A stretch of 64,000 nt of DNA from NCBI GenBank assembly GCA_023431185.1, contig JAEYXS010000079.1, positions 9,572 to 73,571 of the forward strand, read 5' to 3'. Under the pieces are notes generated by a model. That model searched no databases. It was not told the DNA's origin and saw nothing but the letters and a program-made list of their open reading frames with translations. Position numbers and translations under genes: made by a program. Shown here one piece after another: positions 52,348 through 61,138 of the stretch (the stretch's first letter is position 1; the number at the start of each line of letters is the position of its first letter). This DNA comes from Verrucomicrobiota bacterium (GTDB lineage Bacteria; Verrucomicrobiota; Verrucomicrobiia; Limisphaerales; JAEYXS01).

Positions 52348-53337
52348 ATGAAAAACCGTGTTCTACTTTGTAGCGTGACGGCTGCCGCCATCGGTTGGGG
52401 CTGCTGCTTCCAGGCGCTGAAACTTTCCGCCCAGGAGAAAGATCAGCAGCAGCCTCCACGTGAATTTCAAGGCGACCGTCCACCCCGCCCCAAAGGTCCA
52501 CAGGGCCCGGAAGCACCGCAAGCTCCCCGTGCCCCGCAAGCACCCAGACCTGATCGGCCGCCCGGATCTCCGGATGGCAATCGTCCGGCCGAGGGCGGCG
52601 GCTCAGGCGGGTATCAAGGACGCCCGAGCGCCAGCAGCATGCTGATGCGCATGTCCGGCCGCATTCTGATCATCGCCCCTGGAGCCGAGGCGCAGGTCCA
52701 TCAGGAAGTGGAAGAGGACATGACCACGATGCTGCACCTGCTGGAGCGCACAATTGAAAAAGACCTCGGCGGCTCAGCCGATGACGTGAATAACTATCGC
52801 AACATCCCCGCCGTGTTGACCAGCGAAAGCCGGGCGACGTATCTGGATGATTACGGCGTCCTCTTCACCTTGCGCACGCCCCAGGTCTTGAACGGCCCGG
52901 CCAACAACGAACGGCCCCATGCCCAGCCCGGACCACGTGGAAACCAATGGGAACGCGCCCGGCAGGAACTCTTCGGCGGTGAAGGCGCACGGGACTACCG
53001 CCCCAATCCCATGCAGTATGATGCGGTCAAAGTGTCCGCCTTGAAGGAATCCCTCTTTGGCCTGCTGCGTGACGCCAGCAATCTGCGCCACCTCAAGCCC
53101 GATCAAAACGTCGGCATCATCCTCGCTGGCTCTCCGTCACTCGGCCAACGGCCCGCCAACAATCCGCAACCGGAAGAAGGCACGCGGGAAGGTTCTCCGC
53201 TGGAACGTTTCCGCACCCAGCTCAGTCGCGCCACCACACTGGTGCTGCGCGCCAAAAAGGCGGACATCGATGCCTTCGCCCAAGGCAAGCTCACAGCTGA
53301 GCAATTCAAGAGCAAGGTGAGCGTGGTGAATAACTAA
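52348..53337 (+). CDS. Secreted protein of unknown function in the ECF module
   Basis: A 329-residue protein with signal 1-29 (LSA), then a Pro/Arg/Gly/Gln-rich disordered stretch (about 33-95), then a folded alpha/beta domain (about 100-320) with MSGRILIIAPGAEAQVHQEVEEDMTTML (the first 20 residues are a good landmark), SRATYLDDYGVLFTL and NVGIILAGSPS. The family is not recognised. It is the last gene of the sigma/anti-sigma operon (15 bp gap), so it may be a sensed or controlled surface component. The RP-rich linker resembles the protein at 50147. Confidence 0.75.
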   Translation: MKNRVLLCSVTAAAIGWGCCFQALKLSAQEKDQQQPPREFQGDRPPRPKGPQGPEAPQAPRAPQAPRPDRPPGSPDGNRPAEGGGSGGYQGRPSASSMLMRMSGRILIIAPGAEAQVHQEVEEDMTTMLHLLERTIEKDLGGSADDVNNYRNIPAVLTSESRATYLDDYGVLFTLRTPQVLNGPANNERPHAQPGPRGNQWERARQELFGGEGARDYRPNPMQYDAVKVSALKESLFGLLRDASNLRHLKPDQNVGIILAGSPSLGQRPANNPQPEEGTREGSPLERFRTQLSRATTLVLRAKKADIDAFAQGKLTAEQFKSKVSVVNN

Positions 53338-53351
53338 GAACGTTAAAAAGT

Positions 53352-53390
53352 TAAAAGGGGTGAATCGTTGAATCGATTCACCCCTTTCAT
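53352..53390. terminator. Bidirectional terminator between convergent genes
   Basis: A 14-bp perfect stem AAAGGGGTGAATCG/CGATTCACCCCTTT (53354-53367, 53374-53387) has A/T-rich sequence on both sides and lies between the stops at 53337 (+) and 53402 (-). Confidence 0.85.
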
Positions 53391-53401
53391 GTTTTAACGA
53401 T

Positions 53402-55165
53402 TTAGCGATTCTTCACCGTCTTCAATTCCGCCTTGGGATTCAGCTCCAACTGAAACTGACGCAGGCGTATCTCGAACGGAATATTTCCCGAGTGCAGTTG
53501 GAAAGCGATGATGCCCTGACGCGCACCAGCGGTGTCTTCCATGTCCACGCAAGTCTGGCCATTGATGGCGGTCTTGATGTGGCTGCCTACCGCCACGATC
53601 TCATACGTGTTCCAGTCATCCTTCTTCACGTGTTGATCGCTGTTCTCTTTCCAAAGCAGAGCGCGGCCATGCTCTTCGTAGAGCTTGCCCCACCAGCCCA
53701 CGCCGATGTCCGCCTGATAACCCTTCACTTCGCCATTGGCTTCCGCGCTGCTGCGGAACTGGATGCCGCTGTTGCCGGCATTAGGAGCGAGTTTCACTTC
53801 CACGATGAGACGGAAGTCTGCGACCGCAAGCGGAGCCACCAGCCATTCGTTTCGCTTCAAGGCCGGACTGGTGCCGATGAGTTCGCCATTCTCCACTTTC
53901 CAATTCCCTTTCGGGCCGGACCAGCCGTCGAGGTTCTTGCCGTTGAAGAACAGGTCCAGATTGTCCTTCGTCGCGAGCATGGGCACTTGGGCGGGACTCT
54001 TCAGGTAGGCGATGAGGTCGCGCATGTCGTTCTCGCTCAACTGCTCCACCAAACCTTCCGGCATCATGGAGAGCTCGCTGGCGCGGATGGACGCGACATC
54101 CTTGCGTGGCAGGGAGAGCGTTTCGTTCGCACTGGCAATGGTGATGACCTGCTCGGTCTGCTGCTTGATGATGCCGGTGATGACCCGGTCATCCTTCATC
54201 TCGACCGTCGAGGTCTTGTAATCCAGCGGGATCTCCGCGTTCGGATCGAGGATGTTGTGCAGGATGTAATCGAGATCGGCGCGATTGGAGCCGGTGATGT
54301 CCGGACCGATCTTGCCGCCTTCACCAAAGAGCGTGTGGCATTGCTGGCAGGTGCGCGCGTAGATGGCGCGACCATGCATCGGGTCATCGCGACGTCCCGG
54401 TGCTTGCAAGAACTTCTTGTACTTCGCGATCTGGGCGAGTTTCTCAGCGGGCGTAGCGCGCACACTGCCCCAAACCTTCTCCACAAGCTGGCTGATGTCC
54501 GACTGGTTCAGATCGCGCAACTGGCGGACGATGTCCGCCGAGAGATCCTTGCGGTCGATGCGGTTCTGCTCCACGGCGGAGAGCATCGTGCGGGCATGCG
54601 TGACGCGTGAAGCAAGTGCGATGAGGGCATCACGCTTCTCCGCCGCCGTCAGGCCGGGATAGATCTGCACGAGGATACGGGCGATGGCAGGCTCGGCAAA
54701 AGCACCCGCCGCCTTGATGGCCGCTCCACGCACCGCCGCATCATTCAGCAGATCAGGGAGGAGCTTCTCCAGTTCAGCGTCCTTGGCAGCGACGAGCGCC
54801 TGCAAGGCGTTGACGCGGTCCGCAGGCTTGGCAGAACTGTTCTTCAACTGATCGCGCAGATCAGCGAGCGCGGTGGAACTGCCGAAGATGAGCGAGAGAT
54901 TGCGCGTCAGCTCCTGCACTTTCGCGTTCGGGCTTTGCGCAAGCTTCTTGGCTGCTGCGTCCCAGCCTTTGGGCATGCTCACGCGGCTCTGGCCTTTCAA
55001 GCCGTCGCTAATGCCTTTGAGGATGTCGAGTTGCAGTTGCGCGTCCTCGGATTGCGCCAGCACTTGCACCAGCGGCGAGAGGGTGTCGCCACTGGATTGG
55101 GCGAAACTGGAGGTGGCCAGGAGGACACTGGCGGTCGCCGCCATCACGTTCTTAAGGAGTCTCAT
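53402..55165 (-). CDS. Haem-binding (TIGR02603-like) and DUF1080 protein with helical N-terminus
   Basis: A 587-residue secreted protein (signal 1-22, SFAQ). Residues about 30-250 are helical repeats (HEAT-like). A c-type haem site C273QQC276H277 lies in GRAIYARTCQQCHTLFGEGGKIGPDITGS, with the TIGR02603-type DYIL-HNILDPNAEIP block. The last 190 residues form a DUF1080 (3-keto-disaccharide hydrolase) jelly roll: LFFNGKNLDGWSGPKGNWKVENGELIG. It is 14 bp from the large upstream dehydrogenase gene; in many PVC bacteria these domains are fused to that protein. Likely carbohydrate-linked redox in the periplasm. Confidence 0.88.
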   Translation of the reverse strand: MRLLKNVMAATASVLLATSSFAQSSGDTLSPLVQVLAQSEDAQLQLDILKGISDGLKGQSRVSMPKGWDAAAKKLAQSPNAKVQELTRNLSLIFGSSTALADLRDQLKNSSAKPADRVNALQALVAAKDAELEKLLPDLLNDAAVRGAAIKAAGAFAEPAIARILVQIYPGLTAAEKRDALIALASRVTHARTMLSAVEQNRIDRKDLSADIVRQLRDLNQSDISQLVEKVWGSVRATPAEKLAQIAKYKKFLQAPGRRDDPMHGRAIYARTCQQCHTLFGEGGKIGPDITGSNRADLDYILHNILDPNAEIPLDYKTSTVEMKDDRVITGIIKQQTEQVITIASANETLSLPRKDVASIRASELSMMPEGLVEQLSENDMRDLIAYLKSPAQVPMLATKDNLDLFFNGKNLDGWSGPKGNWKVENGELIGTSPALKRNEWLVAPLAVADFRLIVEVKLAPNAGNSGIQFRSSAEANGEVKGYQADIGVGWWGKLYEEHGRALLWKENSDQHVKKDDWNTYEIVAVGSHIKTAINGQTCVDMEDTAGARQGIIAFQLHSGNIPFEIRLRQFQLELNPKAELKTVKNR

Positions 55166-55179
55166 GGAATTGTGTCAGA

Positions 55180-58100
55180 TTACTTTGCGGCCACGGCCTT
55201 GTGATCCATCGTCATGCGGCGGGCGATGTATTCGCGCACCTGGGGAATCTTGGATTTGGAGAGCAGACTGACCGCGAGCGCGGGCTGCTCCGCCACGACC
55301 GGTTCGGTCGCATACCAATACATCAGCGGCAGGTTGTGGTCCTTGGCGTCTTCGGCATGGGACAGGAGGCCTTCGAGAACTTCAACGCGTTGGGCACTCG
55401 GGATGCGTTGAAGAGCGGAGGCAAGATAGAGGCGAACCATGGAAGAAGCGTCATTAACGGCGAGCTGCTTGAATGCTTTGATCGTCTTCTCCGAGGGTTG
55501 GCCGTTCTCAGACAGCAATTGGATGGTCCATGACTTGCCGTAGTCATCTCCTTTGGCGAGCACGGTTTCAGCCGTGTTCATATCCAGATTCCCGGTGATA
55601 TGCAGGGCCCAGAGGGCACGCAATTTGATGCTGCTATCCTTGTTCTCGTTCAGAATCTTGCCGAGCTCGGCAACTGCGCCCTTGCCTAAAGCCCCCTTCG
55701 CACTGCGCTCCTGCAAAATGCGTCGTGCCGTGCGGGCATACCATTCATTCGCGTGCGTCTGATACTTCACGAGATCAGAGTCGGAGGCTTTCGCCAGGTC
55801 CACCTTCGTCACCTTTTGGTCGTTATAGACGACCTTAAAGATGCGGCCGTTACTGCGGTCGTGGACTTCCGGTTCACCGCGGTGGCATTGCTGTTTGTCA
55901 TACCAGTCGATCATGTAAACGGAGCCGTCCTGGTCATACTTGAGATTGATGATCTGAGACCAACGATCATTGAAATTCGCGAAATCCGGCGAGTGCTTGC
56001 CCACATAACCCGAGCCAGTTCGTACCGGATCATCCACGTTGATGCGCTGGCCGTGGATGTTGTTCATGAAGACCTTCCCGTGGTATTCAGCGGGCCAACT
56101 GCCGCCCAAGTAGCACATCAAGCCCGAGTGCGCATGACCGCCACCCGCAGAATCCGAACGGTTGTTACCACCATGCGGACGGTCGCCTACGTAGTGCACG
56201 TGATCACCGTGCGTCTTGATGTCATCAAAGATATACGGATGCTGCGGACGCATCGCGCCTTTGCTGAAGTCCTGCTTAAAATAGTCCGGCGCGATACGGC
56301 TCATCTCAGCGATGCTCGCCGGATTATGCGCGCCCGCCTGACGTTGATAACGCCCACCCTGGATGATGTGCCAGAAATGCGGGATGACGCAGGCCTCGAT
56401 GAACGCGTGACCGTATTCGTTGAAGTCCAAGCCCCATGGATTGCTGGTGCCCTCCGCGAAAATCTCGAACTTGTGTTTCGTGGGATGATAGCGCCAGATG
56501 CCGGCATTGATGAACTGGCGGGCACTCTCGGGATCGCTCGGCTTCTTCACGTGAGAATGGGTGAAGACACCGTGGCAGCCGTAGAGCCAGCCGTCCGGTC
56601 CCCACACAAAGGAGTTCAACGTCTCGTGCGTGTCTTGATAACCCCAGCCTTCGAGCAAGATCACCGGCTTGCCAGCGGGCTTGGGCGCATCCCCCTCCTG
56701 CACGGGAATGTGCATCAGGTGAGGTGCCGCGCCGACATAGATGCCGCCGAAGCCATATTCGATGCCCGTGACAAAATTCAGGTTCTCGATGAACACGGTG
56801 CGTTTGTCGAACTTATGGTCACCATCCGTGTCTTCAAACACAAGGATGCGGTCGGTCCCCTGCCCGTCCGGTTTGCGCTTGGGATAGTCGTAATTCTCCA
56901 CCACCCAGAGGCGGCCGCGATCATCAGTACAGAAAGCCACGGGCTGTTTCACATCCGGTTCACCGGCGAAGAGATGGGCCTTGAAACCCTTCGGCAACGT
57001 GATCTCTTTCGCGGCGGCTTCAGGGGAAAGACCGGAGAATTTCACGTCATCCAATGGAGTCGGCGGAGGAGCCGGAGCCGCTTTGGTCGCGACCGTTCCA
57101 GGCGTTAACGGTTTGCGGGCCGCCGTGTTCAATGATCCGAAATCCGGCTTGCTGGCGTAAAACTTGAAATCGTCGAAATTGATGTGCCCCCAGTGGCCCT
57201 GATGTTCATCCACCACGCGGATGAATATCTCCTTGCCTTGATGCGCCTGCAGGTCCACCAGCACCGGCGACATCGTTTCCGTGGCATTATTGCTCGTCTT
57301 GAAGCGCGCACCCTCAAACCCGGTCGTTGTGAAGAGGACTTTGCTATCCGCCACATTCACCAGATCCACGCGCGTATTCGGGTAAGGCCCGCCCGCCACC
57401 AAAAACACCGCCCAAGGATGCGTCACTTTGAAGGAAGCCGAAGTCAATGTCCCCTGGCCTGGGTCCTTCGTAACCTCATACGTACCGACCCAGTATTTGC
57501 CCGCATGGTTGCTCTTGAAATCATCACGACGAGCTTTCACCACGTCACCCATCATGGGCTGCTTGTTGAAAGCATTGCCCTTGGCGGTCCAGTCGCTGAG
57601 GTTCCCTTTCTCAAAGTCTGTATTCAGCGGCTTGCCATCCTTGCCCACGGGCAAGATGCCATTGGGTGCCGGATTCGGATTGGGGGTGACTTGGGCTTGC
57701 GGTTTGGCGGGAGCGGTCACACCGGAACGCGGCACGACCTTGTCTGGTGTCAGCGGTTTATCGCTAACCTCATAAAGCACTTTGGGCTGGGCCTTCTCCC
57801 ACTCCTCTTTGCTGACCTTTTTGACTTCATGCAAGAGAACGAACGTGCCCTTCTTGTTGCCCACGACCAAGTCCGGCAGCTTGTCCTTGTTCACGTCGCC
57901 CACCACCAACTGCGTGCCTACCCCCGAGTTGTCATCGATCAAGTAAGGAACCCAATCGACGCTCTTATCCGCCTTGCGTGTGAGCTTGAACCAATAACTG
58001 ACCGCAGGGGCGTTCGCCTCAGCATCACCCGTGGCCCCGTGAGCCCAGAAACGTTTGCCGGTGATGATGTCTTTCAGACCATCGCCATCCATGTCGACGA

Positions 58101-59142
58101 AATCCACGGCGTGGAGCTGGGAGAATTTCACGCCATACCGGTTTTCCTGCGGCTCTTTATTGATGATGACATGCTGCTTAAAGGTCGGGCTGCCTGCTTC
58201 ATTCTTCGCCGCGAGCTGTTCATACCACACCAGGCCGAAGCCGTGGGCCGCGAGGGCGGTGATGACGTCATTGCGGCCATCACCATTCACATCATAGGCG
58301 AACATCTGGGAACCGCCGACATTGAACATCGTCTTGTGCTGCTTCCAGACCGGATCACCGGCGAGCGAAGCGGGCTGTTCCCACCAGCCGTCCTTTTCCA
58401 AGATATCCTTGCGCCCATCACCATTCACATCACCGACGCCCAGACCGTGCGTGAACTTCTGCCAGTTGCCTTTTGGAGTGATGGGATAGAACTTCCATTT
58501 CTCCGTGGGATTGGCCGCGATCTTAACGTAGCCGAAAAAATTGGCGGGCTGACCGTCCTGCACCACGGTGGAATTGCAGATGATCTCCGGAATTCCGTCG
58601 CCATCGATATCCTCCCAGGTCGGTGATTCATTGTTCACGACATCGAAAACGACATGCCGTTTCCAATGTTTGTCAAAGCCCGCCTTGCCGGGGTTCTCGA
58701 ACCACGAAGCGTCTTTGCCCGGGAAACCGTAGATCAGGATATCCGTCCAACCGTCCTTGTTGAAATCATAGGTGTAGGCGAAGAAATTATCCGAGTACGT
58801 GTTCTTGCTGCCCAGTGCGCCTTCGAAGCCGGGGATCGCAGTCTCGGTACCATCGGCGTTCTTTTTCTTAAAAGTCAGTGTGGCCGGATAGTACTCAGAC
58901 TTCTGTTTGAAGTCCGGCCCAGCCCACCAGTAAGGGCCGGAGACGATGTCATTATGACCGTCCTTGTTCAGATCACCAAAGGTCGCGCCTTCGCTCCAGA
59001 AGTGCTCGCTGAGCTGGGTCTTCTTGAAGGAGTGGAGCGTGTAGTCGGCCGCATGCGTGAGCAGCGGGGCGGCAGTGATGCCGAGGCATACCAAGGGGAT
59101 GGATAGGGCGGCCTTCATAGACGTATGTGCTTTGGTGGACAT
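55180..59142 (-). CDS. Multi-domain secreted protein: FG-GAP propeller, carbohydrate-binding-like domain, TIGR02604-like dehydrogenase, HEAT tail
   Basis: A 1320-residue protein with a signal peptide ending near residue 31 (THA). Residues about 40-450 have FG-GAP/VCBS propeller repeats with DxNxDGxxD Ca-binding loops (DLNKDGHND, DVNGDGRKD, DMDGDGLKD). About 500-690 is a jelly-roll-like domain. About 705-1140 matches the PVC putative membrane-bound dehydrogenase type TIGR02604 (YDYPKRKPDGQGTDRILVFEDTDGD; SNPWGLDFNEYGHAFIEACV; WSQIINLKYDQDGSVYMIDWYD). About 1150-1310 has HEAT repeats. No CxxCH motif is present, so the haem part is on the next gene. The start at 59142 or 59118 cannot be separated by ribosome-binding sites. 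Confidence 0.88.
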   Translation of the reverse strand: MSTKAHTSMKAALSIPLVCLGITAAPLLTHAADYTLHSFKKTQLSEHFWSEGATFGDLNKDGHNDIVSGPYWWAGPDFKQKSEYYPATLTFKKKNADGTETAIPGFEGALGSKNTYSDNFFAYTYDFNKDGWTDILIYGFPGKDASWFENPGKAGFDKHWKRHVVFDVVNNESPTWEDIDGDGIPEIICNSTVVQDGQPANFFGYVKIAANPTEKWKFYPITPKGNWQKFTHGLGVGDVNGDGRKDILEKDGWWEQPASLAGDPVWKQHKTMFNVGGSQMFAYDVNGDGRNDVITALAAHGFGLVWYEQLAAKNEAGSPTFKQHVIINKEPQENRYGVKFSQLHAVDFVDMDGDGLKDIITGKRFWAHGATGDAEANAPAVSYWFKLTRKADKSVDWVPYLIDDNSGVGTQLVVGDVNKDKLPDLVVGNKKGTFVLLHEVKKVSKEEWEKAQPKVLYEVSDKPLTPDKVVPRSGVTAPAKPQAQVTPNPNPAPNGILPVGKDGKPLNTDFEKGNLSDWTAKGNAFNKQPMMGDVVKARRDDFKSNHAGKYWVGTYEVTKDPGQGTLTSASFKVTHPWAVFLVAGGPYPNTRVDLVNVADSKVLFTTTGFEGARFKTSNNATETMSPVLVDLQAHQGKEIFIRVVDEHQGHWGHINFDDFKFYASKPDFGSLNTAARKPLTPGTVATKAAPAPPPTPLDDVKFSGLSPEAAAKEITLPKGFKAHLFAGEPDVKQPVAFCTDDRGRLWVVENYDYPKRKPDGQGTDRILVFEDTDGDHKFDKRTVFIENLNFVTGIEYGFGGIYVGAAPHLMHIPVQEGDAPKPAGKPVILLEGWGYQDTHETLNSFVWGPDGWLYGCHGVFTHSHVKKPSDPESARQFINAGIWRYHPTKHKFEIFAEGTSNPWGLDFNEYGHAFIEACVIPHFWHIIQGGRYQRQAGAHNPASIAEMSRIAPDYFKQDFSKGAMRPQHPYIFDDIKTHGDHVHYVGDRPHGGNNRSDSAGGGHAHSGLMCYLGGSWPAEYHGKVFMNNIHGQRINVDDPVRTGSGYVGKHSPDFANFNDRWSQIINLKYDQDGSVYMIDWYDKQQCHRGEPEVHDRSNGRIFKVVYNDQKVTKVDLAKASDSDLVKYQTHANEWYARTARRILQERSAKGALGKGAVAELGKILNENKDSSIKLRALWALHITGNLDMNTAETVLAKGDDYGKSWTIQLLSENGQPSEKTIKAFKQLAVNDASSMVRLYLASALQRIPSAQRVEVLEGLLSHAEDAKDHNLPLMYWYATEPVVAEQPALAVSLLSKSKIPQVREYIARRMTMDHKAVAAK

Positions 59143-59210
59143 GGGAACTAGGAAACCCTATCGGAAAGCGATGCACCCGGACATATCGAAAATGCACCTA
59201 CTGGGTGCGG

Positions 59211-59227
59211 TTTTACACCATGTAAAA
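59211..59227. promoter_or_regulatory. Palindrome between divergent genes
   Basis: TTTTACA-cca-TGTAAAA, a perfect 7-bp inverted repeat midway between the dehydrogenase start (59142) and the epimerase start (59313). A wider GCACCC...GGGTGC repeat (59173-59208) adjoins it. It may be an operator for both genes; the regulator is unknown. Confidence 0.5.
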
Positions 59228-59312
59228 TGCTATCAAAAACAGGGGTAATGACCTGGCGAGCGCAACGTTTCCGGCTGGACGCCCCGCCTGGTTGCTGCTC
59301 TTTTTACGGCCC

Positions 59313-60374
59313 ATGCACATGACCTATCGGCGGCTGGACCTGCAGCTCACGCATCGCTGGACCATTGCGAGCAGTTACGGACCGGGTGGCAGCGGGGGCA
59401 CGTCCACTTACGGCACGGTCATTGTAGAACTGAAGGATGCGAATGGCTTGATTGGTCTGGGTGAGGCGGCTCCTTCCAATCGCTACAAGGAAACGCCCGA
59501 CAGCATCATCGATTTTCTCAAGCAGGTGGATACCAAGCGCCTGAGCTTCGCCGATGTGCCGGGCAGCATGGCGTATTTGGAAACAATCGCGCCGGGCAAT
59601 CTTGCCCCCAAGTGCGCGCTGAATATCGCCTTGCTGGATGGCGCAGCCCGGCTGGTCGGCAAAGCGGTCTATGATTTTCTTGGTCTAGGTTTCACCGAGA
59701 ACAAACATATCACCTCCTTCAGCATCGGTATCGCTACACCGGATGAGATCCGGCGGAAGGTGCTGGAGGCAGCGAACTATCCCGTGCTGAAGCTTAAGGT
59801 AGGCAGCTTGGAAGATCGCGAGAACATCGCCGCTCTGCGCTCAGCCGCTCCGACGAAGACCGTGCGCGTGGATGGCAACGAAGCATGGAGAACCAAAGAA
59901 GAAGCGCTGCGCAACATCGAATGGCTCGCGCAAGATCCGAACATCGAATTCATCGAACAACCCATGCCCGCCAGCACGGCCCCGGCTGATCTACGCTGGT
60001 TGAAGGAGCGCAGTCCCCTGCCCCTCATGGCCGATGAATCTTACAAGTCTGCGGCAGACATCGATGTCTGTGCCGAGTGTTATCACTATGTGAACGTGAA
60101 GCTGGTGAAGGCCGGCGGCATCTCGCCTTCTTACGATGCGTTGAAAGCGGCGCGCAAGGCGGGCATGAAAACGATGATCGGCTGCATGATCGAGACGAGC
60201 ATCCAGATCACCGCAGCAGCACATCTGGCGGAACTGACGGATTTCCTGGACATCGACGGCAACCTGCTTATCACGGGTGATCCATACCTGGGGGCAACGG
60301 CGATGAATGGAAGGGTCTCATTTGCGGAGACGCCGGAGAAAATCGGTTTGAGGGTCAGAGCCAGGAACGGCTGA
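59313..60374 (+). CDS. Enolase-superfamily dipeptide epimerase (L-Ala-D/L-Glu epimerase-like)
   Basis: A 353-residue enzyme of the muconate-lactonizing-enzyme subgroup. Catalytic acid/base pair: KLK at 160-162 and Lys263 in NVKLVKAGG; metal ligands Asp188 (RVDGNEAW), Glu215 (FIEQP) and Asp241 (MADES); late GCMIETSIQITAAAHLA block typical of dipeptide epimerases. It would epimerise L-Ala-D-Glu from peptidoglycan or a related dipeptide. Start at 59313 (ATG); an earlier in-frame TTG-type start and another ATG at 59319 are possible. It ends 20 bp before a convergent gene. Confidence 0.9.
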   Translation: MHMTYRRLDLQLTHRWTIASSYGPGGSGGTSTYGTVIVELKDANGLIGLGEAAPSNRYKETPDSIIDFLKQVDTKRLSFADVPGSMAYLETIAPGNLAPKCALNIALLDGAARLVGKAVYDFLGLGFTENKHITSFSIGIATPDEIRRKVLEAANYPVLKLKVGSLEDRENIAALRSAAPTKTVRVDGNEAWRTKEEALRNIEWLAQDPNIEFIEQPMPASTAPADLRWLKERSPLPLMADESYKSAADIDVCAECYHYVNVKLVKAGGISPSYDALKAARKAGMKTMIGCMIETSIQITAAAHLAELTDFLDIDGNLLITGDPYLGATAMNGRVSFAETPEKIGLRVRARNG

Positions 60375-60394
60375 AACCAAGACTGATCCGCATT

Positions 60395-60784
60395 TCAAAG
60401 ACCTTTCGCACCGAACAGATCCTTCCCTTCCGGCTGTTCAGGCATGAAACTTAGCCCGGGCTGGCCTGCGCCGGGAAATATCAAAAGCCGGTGACATTGT
60501 CCGCATTGATATACCTCCATGGTGTCCTTGGATGAAAGCCAATGACGGCAGGCAGAATCATAAAGAATTTCTTCATCGGAAATCTGGATCACCCGTCCAT
60601 AACGCTTGATCAGCCATTCATTCCTGCGCCCCGCGATGACTGCCTGCATGAACTCGAATATCTCCTGCCGGGTCGCCACAATCTTTTCTTCCAGATGCGC
60701 ATGGGAAACCAGCTTTCCTCCGTAGGGTAAATCACCGTCCTTGGTCCTGACGATATTACCGCATTCGCAACGTGTAGAACTCAT
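60395..60784 (-). CDS. Small protein with zinc-ribbon-like cysteine pairs
   Basis: A 129-residue protein with CECG at the N-terminus (about 6-9) and CGQCHRLLIF near 94, which together could form a zinc ribbon. The middle is helical (EEKIVATRQEIFEFMQAVIAG). No signal peptide. The family is unknown. Last gene of the minus-strand ABC operon, or separate; it follows the gene at 60839 by 54 bp. Confidence 0.55.
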   Translation of the reverse strand: MSSTRCECGNIVRTKDGDLPYGGKLVSHAHLEEKIVATRQEIFEFMQAVIAGRRNEWLIKRYGRVIQISDEEILYDSACRHWLSSKDTMEVYQCGQCHRLLIFPGAGQPGLSFMPEQPEGKDLFGAKGL

Positions 60785-60838
60785 GGTTCAGTTAAAAATG
60801 CGATTGAAGGCCATCAACAATCCATTGAGCGAACTTAG

Positions 60839-61114
60839 TCATTGTTTGGTTGTCCTTTGCTCCAATGCACCCGCAATCACAATAGCAATCAGGCTGTAAA
60901 CCAGTCCCAGCCCGAGGGGGACTATAATCACTAACCCCTGAACGATGTCCCATTCAATCTCCCGCTCCAGCCTCAGGCGGTTCAGAAAAAAGACACCGTG
61001 AAGGAGGCAGGTAAAAGCCAATGCCATCAGGATGCCACTCCATTTAAACCGTCTGATCAACAGCACAGGCATGAGAATCTGGAGCACCAGCAATAAGATA
61101 AATACGCTGGCCAA
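60839..61114 (-). CDS. Small three-helix membrane protein
   Basis: A 91-residue, very hydrophobic protein with about three membrane helices (1-20, 27-44, 58-82) separated by a charged loop (RLRLEREIEWD). The family is unknown. It lies 24 bp after the TPR protein gene on the same strand and is probably part of that operon. Confidence 0.6.
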   Translation of the reverse strand: MASVFILLLVLQILMPVLLIRRFKWSGILMALAFTCLLHGVFFLNRLRLEREIEWDIVQGLVIIVPLGLGLVYSLIAIVIAGALEQRTTKQ

Positions 61115-61138
61115 AGAATTTCCATGGATCGGCTTCCG

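Noticed and set aside
55753..58626. Two long plus-strand frames (451 and 480 codons) inside the TIGR02604-like gene
   Set aside because: Antisense to a protein with Ca-binding FG-GAP and dehydrogenase motifs; no homologous character.
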